From Antedon mediterranea (lineage: Eukaryota; Echinodermata; Crinoidea; Comatulida; Antedonidae), in the NCBI RefSeq assembly GCF_964355755.1, contig NC_092673.1:27283001-27347000 (forward strand): a DNA stretch of 64,000 bases, read 5' to 3'. Shown here piece by piece: positions 10,334 to 23,827 of this stretch. Each line of letters begins with the position of its first letter. Position 1 is the stretch's first letter. The position numbers and the translations under genes were made by a program. The notes under the pieces were generated by a model, which searched no databases, had not been told where the DNA came from, and saw only the letters and a program-made list of their open reading frames with translations.

Positions 10334-12145
10334 CTAGACATGAAACTCGTCACTTTGACGAGTTAGTTATCCGCTCGACAAACGCCACGCGCACGTCATA
10401 CGTTAGAATATTGCACACAGAAAAATATTAAGGCATTATGACCTGAATTGAAGAATATGATATGCTGTTAGTGCTGAATTCTGTCAATTTTGTGTCATAT
10501 AGTATATACATGCAAACAGTATTTCTGTATACATATTACATACAGTGTAGAATAGGTGAAATTACGGGATCCGCCAATTATTCCAATTTTTAACATGGCG
10601 CCGGTATCAAAATGAAACACTTAGATAGCAATTTCTGAAGGAAATTATCTCAGGAACAACATATTAACGTGTAGAAGAAATTTGAATACGTAAAATATAG
10701 ATGCGCACCCTTTTTAATGTGATGAACTATTACGCAAAATATGAAAATACGTCTTTTTTTATTCAACTGGCCATATGATGACGTCCCAACATCCGATTGG
10801 CAAAATGTTTACATGAATTCGTATCTACAATCCAATAGCTTCCAGAAAACGTTTTAATCGTGATTATCACATTTTATTCTGATGAGCTATAACAGATTAA
10901 AATTTACTGTAAAGATAAATATAAGTGACCCACGTTATTTATATTTTTAGACATTATGACGTCATAAAAATAAAAAAATGTTTACTCTTGCGTAAGATAG
11001 TTGATTGACCTAGAAAATTTCAAAATTTGGGTTAAAATGGAATACGGATAAGTGGAGAGGCGCTCTATTAAATGAGATGCGCTATGACGAAAGATACAAT
11101 AATCTTATATTTTATATTCGCGTGGCCATACGATGACGTCACAATGTCCGGTTTGCCATATCAATGCATGATTCCTTATCTACAACTTATCATCTTCCTG
11201 GATATGTAATTTAAACAAAGTTCACCTCGTAGTTTAGAATCTATGATTGTTTAAAAAAAGGTATAATTTTGACAAATGTTTGAACTTTTTCCTCAAAAAC
11301 GCACATAAATTATCCAATTCGACGTGCCCGTATGACGTAATTTGAAGTCGAAATTGTTTCAAAGTTGGAAAAATTACTATAAAAGGCTTGAAAACATAAA
11401 TCACGAGAGAAAAATGGTTTTCAACGCTACGTTCGCACCGCTCGCGTAAAAAAAAGCGCGCGTGTGGGAATTTTTTACATGCTTAAAATGACATGAAACA
11501 CGTAGAAAGTTGATTAGAAATTGATTTTTCGCATTTTGAATTTTAAATTAGCGTGCGCGCGTAACTTTGTGTAAAACACGCAATTTTTTATCCACAGAAA
11601 GTTAGCGCATGATATAAATTAAACTTTTGCTAAGTTTCAATTTAAATTGTTATATGGTTTTAAATCTATGTTAAATACGCGAAATTCATAAAATTGTGCG
11701 TAAGTCACGTTGCGCATTTCTGACGTTATTCACAATAGGAGGTGCACAACTTCACGTGAATGCCAATATGTTGACAAAGTTATAAAATGTTATGTTTACA
11801 CGTTTTTTAGATACGCGAGACACAAAAATAGAAGAGAAATGCGCGTGCGCGCGTAACGTCTTGTAAAACATGGCATTTTTAATCCACAAAAAGTTTTCCC
11901 TTGATATGACTTAAATTTTCACAAAGTGTCAAAACAAATTTATGCTTGGTTTTTAGTCTATGATCAATCATAAAAAATCATAAAATCGCACGTAAGTCAC
12001 GTTGCGCAACTCTGACGTCATTCAAAAATAGGAGGTGCACAACTTCACGTAAATGCCCATATGTTGACAAAGTAATGAAATGTTATGTTTACAAGTTTTT
12101 GAGATACGCGAGACACAAAAATGAGGGAGAAAGAAATAAGAAAAA
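10334..12145 (+). repeat. U7: A-type unit with duplicated 3' end (1,812 bp)
   Basis: The unit reaches a normal tail near 11825 (GAGACACAAAAATAGAAGAG). It then restarts at about 11838 with AAATGCGCGTGCGCGCGTAA and runs through the last ~300 bp of the unit a second time before the CTAG at 12146. The second copy differs from the first, so it was probably acquired from another unit. There is no hairpin cassette at the end. Confidence 0.85.
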
Positions 12146-13982
12146 CTAGACATGTAACTCGTCACTTTGACGAGTTAGTTATCCGCACGACAAACGCCAC
12201 GTGCACGTCATACGTTAGAATATTGCACACAGAAAAAATTATGGCATTATGACCTGATCTGAAGAATATGATATGTTGTTAGTGCTGAATTCTGTCAATT
12301 TTGTGTCATATAGTATATACATGCAAACAGTATAATCTGTATACATGTTACATACAGTGTAGAATAGGTGAAATTACGGGACCCGCCATTTATTCAAATT
12401 TGTAACATGGCGACGGTATCAAGATGAAACACTAAGATAGCAATTTCGGAAGCAAATTATCTCAGCAACAACATATTAACGTGTAGAAGAAATTTGAATA
12501 CGTTTAATATTGATGCGCGCTCTTTTAAATATAATGAACTATGATGCAAACGATGAAAATACGACTTTTTTTATTTAACTTGCAATATGATGACGTCACA
12601 GCATCTGATTGGCAAAATGTTCACATGATTTCATATCTACAATCCAAGAGCTTCCAGAAAATGTTTTAATCGTGATTATCACATTTTATTTTGACGGGCT
12701 ATTACAGATTAAAATTTACTGTAAAGATGAAATTAATGACCCACGTAATTAAAATTTTTAGGCATGATGACGTCATAAAAATTAAAATATTTTTATCTCA
12801 TGCGAAAGATAGTTGATTGACCTAGACAATATTAAAATCTCGGAGAAAAAGAAATACGTATAAGCGTGATGCGCTCCATTGAATGTGATGAGCAATAACG
12901 AAAGACAAAAAAATTCTATATTTTACATTCGTGTGGCCATATGATGACGTCACAACATCCGTGAGGTAAAAATTCTGCATGAATTCATATCTACAACATA
13001 TCTGCTTACATATTAAGTTAAAAAAATTAGGGGTAATCGTTGATCCTGAGAAGCTATAAAACATTCAAAATAGGCATAATTTTGACAACATTTTGTAACT
13101 TTTTCAACTAAAACGCGTGCAAATGGGCTAAATCAACGTGTTCGTATGACGTAATTTTAATTTGAAATGATGTCAATCTTTTTGAAAATGACTAGGAAAA
13201 GCTGGAAAATCACAATTCAAGAGAAAAAAACATGATTTTCATGCTCTATGCGCACCGTACGCGTAATATTTTTCGCGCGCGGTAATTTTGTACATGCTTA
13301 AAATGACATGAAACGCGTAGAAAGTTGATTAGAAATTATTTTTGCGCATTTTGAAATTTTAAATGCGCGTGCGCGCGTAACTTTGTGTAAAACACGCAAT
13401 TTTTTTCAAACAGAAAGTTAGCGCATGATATAAATTAAACTTTCACAAAGTGTCAATTAAAAATCACTTTTAGTTTTTAATCTATGATCAATCATAAAAA
13501 ATCATAAAATCGCGCGTAAGTCACGTTGCGCAACTCTGACGTAATTTAAAAATAGGAGGTGCACAACTTCACGTAAATGCCCACATGTTGTCAAAGTTAT
13601 AAAATGTTATGTTTACACATTTTAGAGAAACGCTCTACACAAAAATAGCGAGAAAGAAAGAAGAATAATACAGAAAAAAATATTGATCCCATACAATAAC
13701 AAGGAGTTATCCGCCAAGTGCGGATAACCAGAAAAAAATATTGATCCCATACAATAACAAGGAGTTATCCGCCAAGTGCGGATAACTAAAAAAAAAAAAA
13801 AGTAACAGGACGATTACAAGCAGTTATCCGCTACTAAGCGGATAACTAATAATACAGAAAAAAAAAAAGATGATTTCATACAGTTACAAGGAGTTATCCG
13901 CTGAATGCGGATAACTAATGAAAAAAAAAGATATTTACAATAACAAGGGTTATCCGCAACTTTACAAGTTGCGGATAACCAA
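12146..13982 (+). repeat. U8: A-type unit with five cassettes (1,837 bp)
   Basis: This is the longest ordinary unit. Its second internal subrepeat is a divergent version (CATCCGTGAGG, GGGGTAATCGTTGATCCTGAG) shared with U17 and U33, marking an A2 lineage. Five cassettes end it: 13705-13729, 13763-13787, 13822-13847, 13892-13916 and 13948-13980. Successive leaders differ (GATCCCATACAATAACAAGG, CAGGACGATTACAAG, TTTCATACAGTTACAAGG, ATATTTACAATAACAAGG). Confidence 0.9.
13705..13980. repeat. Five end hairpin cassettes of U8
   Basis: The loops and stems run CAAGT, CAAGT, ACTA (11-bp stem), TGAAT, and finally a 15-bp stem GGTTATCCGCAACTT/AAGTTGCGGATAACC with loop TAC. The first has an unpaired outermost base (A opposite C). 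Confidence 0.92.
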
Positions 13983-15493
13983 CTAGACATGTAACTCGTC
14001 ACTTTGACGAGTTAGTTATCCGCACGACAAAGGCCACGTGCACGTCATACGTTAGAATATTGCACACGGAAAAAGATTATGGCAATATGACCTGAACTGA
14101 AGAATATGATATGTTGTTATTGCTGAATTCTGTTATTTTTTGTCATATAGTATATACAATATAATCTGTATACATATTACATACATTGTAGAATAGGTGA
14201 AATGACTGGACCCGCCATTTATTCCAATTTTTAACATGGCGACGGTATCAAAATGAAACACTAAGATAGCAATTTCGGAAGGAAATTATCTCGGCAACAA
14301 CATATTAATGTGTAGAAGAAATTTAAATACGTAAAATATTGATGCGCGCTCTTTTAAATGTAATAAATTATGACGCAAAAGATGAAAATACGACTTTTTT
14401 TATTTAACTAGTCATATGATGACATCACAACATCCGATTGGCAAAATTTTCACATGATTTCCTATCTACAATCCAATAGCTACTAGAAAACGTTTTAATC
14501 GTGATTATAACATTTTATTCTTACGAGCTATAACAGATTAAAATTTACTGTAAAGATGAAATTAATGCCACACGTAATTTAAATTTTTAGGCATGATGAC
14601 GTCATAAAAATTAAAATATTTTTAACTCATGCGAAAGATAGTTGATTGACCTAGACAATATAAAAATCGGGGTGAAAATGGAAAACGGCTAAGTTGAGAT
14701 GCGCTCTATTAAATGTGATGACCTATAACGAAAGATACAAAAATCCTTTATTTTATATTTGCGTGGCCATACGATGACGTCATAATGTCCGGTTAGCCAT
14801 ATTTATACATGATCCGATATATACAACTAATCAACTTCCAGAATATGTTATCCACAAAAAGTTGACCGTGCAGTTTAGAAATTACGACTGTTTAAAAAAA
14901 GGCATAATTTTGACAAATTTTTGAACTTTTTCATCAAAAAAGCGCACAAATTGTTCAATTCGACGTGCTCATATGACGTGATTTTAAGTCGAAATTGTTT
15001 AAAAGTTGATCAAAATACTAAAAAAAGCTAGAAAAACATAAATCACGAGAAAAAAATAAGTTTTCAACGCTACATGCGCACCGCGCACGTAAAAATTTGC
15101 GGGCGCGTGGGAATTTTTGACATGCTTAAAATTACATGAAACGCGTAGAAAGTTGATTAGAAATTAATTTTGCGCATTTTGAAATTTTAAATGCGCGTGC
15201 GCGCGTAACTTTGTGTGAAACATGCCATTTTTAATCCACAGAAAATTGACTCTTGATATAAATTAAATTTTCACCAAGTCTCAATACAAATCGACTTTTG
15301 GTTTTTAATCTATGATCAATCATTTAAATTCATAAAATTGCGTGCAAGTCACGTTGCGCAACTCTGACGTTTTTCAAAAATAGGAGGTGCACAACTTCAC
15401 GTAAATGTCTATATTTTGACAAAGTTACGATATGTTCTGTTTACACATTTTAGAGAAACAGGGCTCACAAAAAAAGGAAGAAAGACAGAAGAA
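13983..15493 (+). repeat. U9: A-type unit, near-twin of U31 (1,511 bp)
   Basis: A start followed by GCACGACAAAGGCC (AAGG instead of AACG). It shares several private variants with U31 (55559-57083): ACTAGTCATATGATGACATC, GCTACTAGAAAACG, AACGGCTAAGTTGAGATG, TGCGGGCGCGTGGG and ATGTCTATATTTTGAC. No cassette; it ends GGAAGAAAGACAGAAGAA before CTAG. Confidence 0.9.
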
Positions 15494-17213
15494 CTAGACA
15501 TGAAACTCGTCACTTTGACGAGTTAGTTATCCGCACGACAAACGCCACGTGCACGCCATACGTTGGAATATTGCACACGGAAAAAGATTATGGCATTATG
15601 ACCTGAACTGATGACTATGATAAGTTGTTATTGCTGAATTCTATTATTTTGATTCATATAGTATACACTGTGTAATCTGTATACATATCACATACAGTGT
15701 AGAATAGGGGAAATTACGGGACCCGCTATTCATTGCAATTTTTAACATGTTGATGGTTTTAAAATGAAACGCGAAGGTAGCAATTTTGGAAGGAAATTAT
15801 CTCAGCAACAACATATTAACGTGTAGAAGAAATTTGAATACGTGAAATATTAATGCGCGCTCTTTTAAATGTAATGAACTATGACGCAAAAGATGAAAAT
15901 ACGACTTTTTTTATTTAACTGGCCATATGATGACGTCACCACATCCGATTGGCAAAATTTTCACATGATTTTGTATCTACAATCCAATAGCTTCAAGAAA
16001 ACGTTTTAATCGTGATTATCACATTTTATTCTTACGAGCTATAACAGATTGAAATTTACTGTAAAGATGAAATTAATGCCACACGTAATTTAAATTTTTA
16101 GGCATGATGACGTCATAAAAATTAAAATATTTTTAACTCATGCTAAAGATAGTTGATTGACCTAGACAATATCAAAATCAGGGTGAAAATGAAAAACGGA
16201 TAAGTGGAGATGCGCTCTATTAAATGTGAGGAGTTATGACGAAAGATACAAAAATCCTAAATTTCATATTCGCGTGGCCATACGATGACGTCACAATGTC
16301 CGGTTAGCCATATTAATGCATGATCTGATATCTACAACTCATCAACTTCCAGAATATGTAATAAAAATAATTTTTACCGTTTAGTTTAGAAACTACGATT
16401 GTTTAAAAAAAGGCTTAATTTTGACGAATTTTTGAAGTTTTTCATCAAAAAAGCGCGCAAATTATCATATTCTACGTGCTCGTATGACGTAATTTGAAGT
16501 CAAAATTGTTTAAAAGTTGGTAAAATTACTAGAAAAGGCTGGAAAAACATAAATCACTCGAAAAAATGACATTTTTAACGCTACGTGTGCATTAAGCGCG
16601 TAAAAATTTGCGCACGTGTGGGAATTTTTGACATGCTCAAAATGACATGAAATGCGTAGAAAGTTGATTAGAAATTGATTTTTCGCATTGTAAAATTTTA
16701 AACGTGCGTGCGCGCGTAACTTCGTGTAAAACATGCCATTTTTAGTGCACAAAAAGTTAGCGCACGATATAAATTAGACTTTTGCTAAGTTTCAATTTAA
16801 ATTGTTATATGGTTTTCGATCTATGTTAAATACGCGAAATTCATAAAAACGTGCGTAAGTCATGTTGCGCAACTCTGACGTCATTCAATTATAGGAAAGC
16901 ACAACTTCACGTGATTGCCCATATGTTGACAAAGTTATAAAATGTTAACTTTACACGTTTTAGAGATACGCTCTGCACAAAAATGACAGAAAGAAAGAAG
17001 AATAATACAGAAAAAAAAAAAAAAAAAGATGATGAAACAGGACAGTTACAAGGAGTTATCCGCCATGGTGAGGATAACTAATAATACAGAAAAGGAAAAA
17101 GATCCCATACAATAACAAGGAGTTATCCGCCAAGTGCGGATAACTAAAAAGAAAAAAAAGATCCCATACAATAACAAGGAGTTATCCGCACACTGCCATG
17201 TGCGGATAACTAA
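15494..17213 (+). repeat. U10: A-type unit with three cassettes (1,720 bp)
   Basis: Standard A unit. Private words such as AATTATCATATTCTACGTGC and TTTTTAGTGCACAAAAAGTT recur in U18. Cassettes lie at 17054-17079 (right arm damaged, GAGGATAACT), 17121-17145 and 17180-17211. A long A-run lies at about 17010-17028 in the first cassette leader. Confidence 0.9.
17054..17211. repeat. Three end hairpin cassettes of U10
   Basis: 17054-17079 is damaged (right arm GAGGATAACT). 17121-17145 has loop CAAGT. 17180-17211 has the 13-bp ACA/TGT-extended stem. Leaders are A-run plus GATCCCATACAATAACAAGG for the last two. Confidence 0.9.
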
Positions 17214-19010
17214 CTAGACATGTAACTCGTCACTTTGACGAGTTAGTTATCCGCACGACAAACGCCACGTGCACGTCATACGTTAGAATATTGCACACAG
17301 AAAAAAATTATGGCATTATGACCTGATCTGAAGAATATGATATGTTGTTAGTGCTGAATTTTGTCAATTTTGTGTCATATAGTATATACATGCAAACAGT
17401 ATAATCTGTATACATGTTACATACAGTGTAGAAGAGGTGAAATTACGGGACCCGCCATTTATTCAAATTTGTAACATGGCGACGGTATCAAGATGAAACA
17501 CTAAGATAGCAATTTCGGAAGGACATTATCTCAGCAATCACATATTACCGTGTAGAAGAAATTTGAATACGTAAAATATAGATGCGCGCCCTTTTAAATG
17601 TGATGAACTATTACGCAAAATATGAAAATACGACTTTTATTATTCAACTGGCCATATGATGACATCACAACGTCGGATTGGAAAAATGTTCACATGAATT
17701 CGTATCTACAATCCAATAGCTTCCAGGAAACATTTTAATCATGATTATCACTTTTTATTCTGACGAGCTATAACAGATTGAAATTTACTGTAAAGATGAA
17801 AATAATTGACCCACGTTATTTACGTTTTTAGACATGATGACGTAATAAAAATTAAAATATTTTTAACTCATGCAAAAGATAGTTGATTGATCTAGACAAT
17901 ATCACAATCGGGGTGAAAATGGAAAACGGATAAGTAGAGATGCGCTCTATTAAATGTGATGAGTTACGACGAAAGATACAAAAATCCTATATTTTAGATA
18001 CGCGTGGCCATACGATGACGTCACAATGTCCGGTTAGCCATATTAATACATGATCCGATATCTATAACTCATCAACTTCAAGAATATGTCATCCACAAAA
18101 AATTAACCGTCCAGTTTAAAAATTACGACTGTTTAAAAAAAGGCATAATTTTGACAAATTTTGACAAATTTGTTAACTTTTTCATCAAAAACTCGCGAAA
18201 ATTATCCAATTCTACGTGCCCGTATGACGTGATTTTAAGTCGAAATTGTTTAAAAGTTTGTAAAATTACTAGAAAAGGCAGGAAAAACATAAATCACGCG
18301 AAGAAAAAAGTGTTTTGCGCTACGTGCGTCCGCTTGCGTAAAAAAATTGCGCGCGCCTGGGAATTTTTGACATACTTAAAATGACATGAAACGCGTAGAA
18401 AGTTGATTAGAAATTGATTTTTCGCATTTTGAAATTTTAAACGCGCGTACGCGCGTAACTTCGTGTGTAACATGTCATTTTTTTTACACATAAAGTTAGC
18501 GCATGATATAAATTAAACTTATGCTAAGTTTCATTTGAAATTGTTATATGGTTTTCGATCTATGTTAAATACGCGAAAAACGTAAAAACGTGCGTAAGTC
18601 ACGTTGCGTAACTCTGACGTCATTCACAATAAGAGGGGCACAACTTCACGCGAATGCCCATATGTTGACAAAGTTATGAAATGTTATGTTTACATGTTTT
18701 AGAGATACGCTCTGCACAAAAATGACAGAAAGAAAGAAGAATACAGAAAAAAAAGAAGATGAAACAGGACAGTTACAAGGAGTTATCCGCTGAATGCGGA
18801 TAACTAAAAAAAAAAATATTGATCCACTACAATCACAAGGAGTTATCCGCTACTAAGCGGATAACTAAAAAGAAAAAAAAAAAGATCCCATACAATAACA
18901 AGGAGTTATCCGCACACTGCCATGTGCGGATAACTAAAAAAAAAGATGATGAAACAGGACAGTTACAAGGAGTTATCCGCTGAATGCGGATAACTAATAA
19001 TACAGAAAAA
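17214..19010 (+). repeat. U11: A-type unit with four cassettes (1,797 bp)
   Basis: A-type start and body. The end has four hairpins: 18781-18805, 18841-18866, 18904-18935 and 18971-18995. The first and fourth are the same type (loop TGAAT, leader GATGAAACAGGACAGTTACAAGG-like), so cassettes can recur within one unit. The next unit is C-type. Confidence 0.9.
18781..18995. repeat. Four end hairpin cassettes of U11
   Basis: Loops TGAAT, ACTA, CTGCCA (13-bp stem) and TGAAT in order. The two TGAAT cassettes share the same leader (ATGAAACAGGACAGTTACAA), so cassette duplication or re-capture has occurred. Confidence 0.92.
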
Positions 19011-19289
19011 CTAGATTTGAACTCGTCACTTTGACGAGTTCGGGTTATCCGCAGCGCAAAAGCCACGTGCACGTCATACGTTAGAATATTGCGCGCAGAA
19101 AAACGATTATGCCATTGAAAAAATGTTAGCGCGCTCTCTATTTTGTGTCACGTCTAAGTATATACGGTATAACACTACCCAGTGGGCACAGAACATAATT
19201 TCAACGTTGAATCAACGTTGAAATATAGTTGATTTGTTGAAATCATGTTGTCAGCGTATTTCAAACGTTGAATCAACATTGAAATAACA

Positions 19290-21505
19290 TTTTTTCCCTA
19301 ACTATATTTTTTACGTTTATTAATAAACATTGAATCAACGTTGAAATAACATTTTCTTTTCAATAGAATGTTTATGTTCATTTATCAATGTTAATCAAAC
19401 GTTGAAATAACATTGTCTTTTTAACTAGTAATTTACGTTAATTTATAAATGTTGATTTAACGTTGAAATAACATCGTCTTTCTAACAAATGTTTTTCGTT
19501 AATTTATCAATGTTGATCCAACGTTGAAATAACATTGTTTTTCTAACAAATGTTTTACGTTAATTTATAAATGTTGATTCAACGTTGAAATAACATTGTG
19601 TTTTTAACTAGAAATTTACGTTAATTTATCAATGTTGATCCAACGTTAAAATAACATTGTCCTTCTAACTAGTAATTTACGTTAATTTATCAATGTTGAT
19701 TTAACGTTGAAGTAACATTGTCTTTCTAACTATAAATTTACGTTAATTTATCAATGTTGATCCAACGTTGAAATAACATTGTATTTTTAACTAGAAATTT
19801 ACGTTAATTTATCAATGTTGATCCAACGTTGAAATAACCTTGTATTTTTAACTAGAAATTTACGTTAATTTATCAATGTTGATCCAACGTTGAAATAACA
19901 TTGTATTTTTAACTAGAAATTTACGTTTTATTATCAATGTTGATCCAACGTTGAAATAACATTGTCTTTCTAACTAGAAATTTACGTTAATTTATCAATG
20001 TTGATCCAACGTTGAAATAACATTGTATTTCTAACTAGAAATTTTCATTTTATTATCAATGTTGATCCAACGTTGAAATAACATTGTCTTTCTAACTAGT
20101 AATTTAAGTTAATTTATCAATGTTGATCCAACGTTGAAATAACATTGTCTTTCTAACTAGTAATTTACGTTAATTTATCAATGTTGATCCAACGTTAAAA
20201 TCACATTGTATTTTTAACTAGAAATTTACGTTACTTTATTAATGTTGATCCAACGTTGAAATAACATTGTATTTTTAACTAGTAATTTACGTTAATTTAT
20301 CAATGTTGATCCAACGTTGAAATAACATTGTATTTTTAACTAGTAATTTACGTTAATTTATCAATGTTGATCCAACGTTGAAATAACATTGTATTTTTAA
20401 CTAGAAATTTACGTTAATTTATTAATGTTGATCCAACGTTGAAATAACATTGTCTTTCTAACTAGTAATTTACGTTAATTTATCAATGTTGATCCAACGT
20501 TAAAATCACATTGTATTTTTAACTAGAAATTTACGTTAATTTATCAATGTTGATCCAACGTTGAAATAACATTGTATTTTTAACTAGTAATTTACGTTAA
20601 TTTATCAATGTTGATCCAACGTTAAAATCACAATGTATTTTTAACTAGAAATTTACGTTAATTTATCAATGTTGATCCAACGTTGAAATAACATTGTATT
20701 TTTAACTAGTAATTTACGTTAATTTATCAATGTTGATCCAACGTTGAAATAACATTGTATTTTTAACTAGTAATTTACGTTAATTTATCAATGTTGATCC
20801 AACGTTGAAATAACATTGTATTTTTAACTAGAAATTTACGTTAATTTATTAATGTTGATCCAACGTTGAAATAACATTGTATTTTTAACTCGAAATTTAC
20901 GTTAATTTATTAATGTTGATCCAACGTTGAAATAACATTGTCTTTCTAACTAGTAATTTACGTTAATTTATCAATGTTGATCCAACGTTGAAATAACATT
21001 GTATTTTTAACTAGTAATTTACGTTAATTTATCAATGTTTATACAACGTTGAAATAACATTGTCTTTATATCTAAAAATTTACGTTAATTTATCAATGTT
21101 GATCCAACGCTGCAATAACATTGTATTTTTAACTAGAAATTTACGTTAATTTATCAATGTTGATCCAACGTTGAAATCACATTGTATTTTTAACTAGAAA
21201 TTTACGTTAATTTATCAATGTTGATCCAACGTTGAAATAACATTGTATTTTTAACTAGTAATTTACGTTAATTTATCAATGTTGATCCAACGTTGAAATA
21301 ACATTGTATTTCTAACTAGTAATTTACGTTAATTTATCAATGTTGGTCCAACGTTGAAATAACATTGTATTTTTAACAAGAAATTTACGTTAATTTATCA
21401 ATGGTGCTCCAACGTTGAAATAACATTGTCTTTCTAACTAGTAATTTACGTTAGTTTATCAATGTTGATCCAACGTTGAAATAACATTGTATTTCTAACT
21501 AGTAA
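19290..21505. repeat. 61-bp minisatellite, ~36 copies
   Basis: The text shifts by one base per 60-base line, giving a 61-bp period. The core words are ATGTTGATCCAACGTTGAAA, TAACATTGTATTTTTAACTA and GAAATTTACGTTAATTTATC. Variation is concentrated at a few sites (GTATTTTT or GTCTTTCT, GAAATT or GTAATT). Copies at the left edge (19290-19500) are more diverged than those in the middle, as expected under unequal exchange. Every copy carries the palindrome AACGTT. Confidence 0.9.
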
Positions 21506-22840
21506 TTTTTTTCAAACAATTATTATTTTTGTTTTTCAATGTTATTCCAACGTTATTTTAACGTTGAAATCCAATTGTCATTTTCAAATGACATGTTTTC
21601 AACGTTGAAAAACTCTTGAAATTATGTTGTTTTTTCAAACAATTATTATTTTTGTTTTTCAATGTTAATTAAACGTTAAATTAAAGATAAATTCTATTTA
21701 ATACTTTGGTTAAAATGACATGTTTTTAACGTTTAATATTAAATAATATGTGTTTAAGTGCGTTGCCATTGATGTTTCAACGTTAAATTAACATTAGATT
21801 TCAGTTGGCGGTTTATTTTATCATCTTTTATTGTAAAACAAATGATTATTGGTTATTTAGGAATTTTAGATTGGCAAATATTATTGTCTCTGTATAATAC
21901 AAAAATGTTCTAGAAGTTGTGTTGAAAATTGAATGATCCTTTCATGCAAGATCAAATTTCATAAGAATAGATAGGCCTACGAGCTTGTCATTGGTTAGTT
22001 TCGTTTTGATAAAATTTTGAAACTGGTGTCAGTAATTTCAGTTACTTCGACGTAGGCTAGGCCTACAGTAATAGTGGTGTGTAGAAAAAAAAGGCTCATC
22101 ATTGAAATTGTCAAATAAGTATGTTTTCAGGTAGGAAAACAATCTTTTTTATTTGTAATCTACTAATTTATAAGCTTGACTATTTTACCCTTATCAATAG
22201 CTAGCCTCTAGTCTAGGCTAGTAGGCCACACTCACATGCATAGCTAGCTAGGCTATAATATTAATAGGTAGGCTAGGCAGGCTGCCAAACTGATGAACTG
22301 AATTCACTCACTAGGCCTAGTGGAAGCATTTAGTATCATGCCTGTCAATGGCAAACATTTGCCTTGCCAAGGATAACTACAGTACTGTACTTATTATGGT
22401 TATAAAATGGTATGTACTATTAGGCCTTTAGTTCAATACTTTCTTTATTTATCCAAAAGTATACATAAATATAACATAATATATAGGCCTAGGCCTAATT
22501 AGTTGGCCTAGGCCCTAGGCCTAGCTAGCTTTCTGCTAGGCTTTCTACAGTAGCTGCTAATGCTATTATTAGTATTATAGTATACAAACACATGCTAGCC
22601 TAGGACGGCTATTTGTTAAACTTACTCGCTTTCTTTATTTCAGATTGTAGGCCTAGCTAAGGCCCTTAGGCCTAGGCTATGCCTAGCTAGAGTACAAAAT
22701 AATGAAGTACATGTAGGCCTATAATCTTTTCTATGTGAATCAAACGAGAAAAATCTAATGGATGATCAATATTTTTATATACAAAAGGTTGGTATTTATA
22801 GTTCTTAACTTTAATATTGAATTGAATAAATTGTGGCCTA
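21506..22840. other. Left core of the 8.1-kb element; no gene seen
   Basis: Degenerate AACGTT repeats fade out by ~21,800. The rest is AT-rich, largely non-repetitive DNA with many TAGGCCTA/CTAGGCCTAG words, densest at about 22,485-22,530 and 22,640-22,690. No open frame longer than 71 codons and no recognisable domain was seen. Confidence 0.6.
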
Positions 22841-23042
22841 GGCCTAGTTAGTCGTCGCGCGGGGGAGAGAGCGATGGATGAAACTTGGCCTAGGCCATAC
22901 ATGAATTAATAATTACGCCACGCGTTAAAATAATTATTATGATATTGATAAGAATCAGCTTGCGTATTTCAAGAAATGTACGAAAATGAATAGCGTAGCA
23001 TTGCAACACGGACTTCTCCCGAACAGTTCTGGTTTTTTTTTC
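22841..23042. repeat. ~202-bp direct repeat, copy 1
   Basis: Begins GGCCTAGTTAGTCGTCGCGC and ends in a T-run after AACAGTTCTGG. The second copy is at 23499-23706. The copies differ by a 4-base insertion (TTCC in copy 2) and a few substitutions such as AGCATTGCAAC versus AGCGTTGCGAC. Confidence 0.85.
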
Positions 23043-23394
23043 CGCTTGCGTTGCGTTTACGTCCTAGCTTTACGTTCTAGTAGTAGTGGGAACCAAGCTT
23101 TACAGCGATGGATCATTTTAATAGCTGCGCCACGGCGAACTAGCCGGCCTACATGCCTACTAATACTAGTAGGCCTACCAGCTAGATGTGACCATTGGGC
23201 CTATTTATTTCGTAATTAAAAAAGTTGTTGCTTCATTCATATATAAGCTTTATGAATTATAATTACATGACTAGTTTTAATTTTTATGATTTTTCAAGTA
23301 CAAAATAAAAGATTTCATATAACGCATTTATACTGTACATAACATCATGCAGCAATCGTATACAAGTTGATTTGTTGACAGCAGCCGTCGTGCG
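23043..23394 (+). repeat. Left arm of a ~350-bp inverted repeat
   Basis: The reverse complement of this arm appears at 23707-23827 and resumes at 24702-24914 after an 872-bp insertion. Matching landmarks are the GTTGATTTGTTGACAGC end near the spacer, ACATGACTAGTTTTAATTTT, and GGGAACCAAGCTTTACAGCG. The outer end contains half of the short MITE that is complete at 24861-25023. Confidence 0.85.
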
Positions 23395-23498
23395 GAATAA
23401 TTATAGCTTGCACTAGTGCCACAGACCGCGCACCACATTACCCGAGAGTCGGAGTGTTAACTAGGGATGTACTGTGTAGCCAAAGATATCTTTGCTGT

Positions 23499-23706
23499 GG
23501 CCTAGTTAGTCGTCGCGCGGGGGAGAGAGCGATGGATGAAACTTGGCCTAGGCCATTCCATACATGAATTAATAATTACGCCACGCGTTAAAATAATTAT
23601 TATGATATTGATAAGAATCAGCTTGCGTATTTCAAGAAATGTACGAAAATGAATAGCGTAGCGTTGCGACACGGACTTCTCCCGAACAGTTCTGGTTTTT
23701 TTTTTT
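23499..23706. repeat. ~208-bp direct repeat, copy 2
   Basis: Near-identical to 22841-23042 in the same orientation. It lies in the spacer between the two arms of the inverted repeat, directly against the right arm. The layout direct repeat, left arm, short spacer, direct repeat, inverted arm suggests a template-switch or foldback event. Confidence 0.85.
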
Positions 23707-23827
23707 GCTGTCAACAAATCAACTTGTAAACGATTGCTGCATGATGTTATGTACAGTATAAATGCGTTATATGAAATCTTTTATTTTGTACTTGAAAAAT
23801 CATAAAAATTAAAACTAGTCATGTAAT

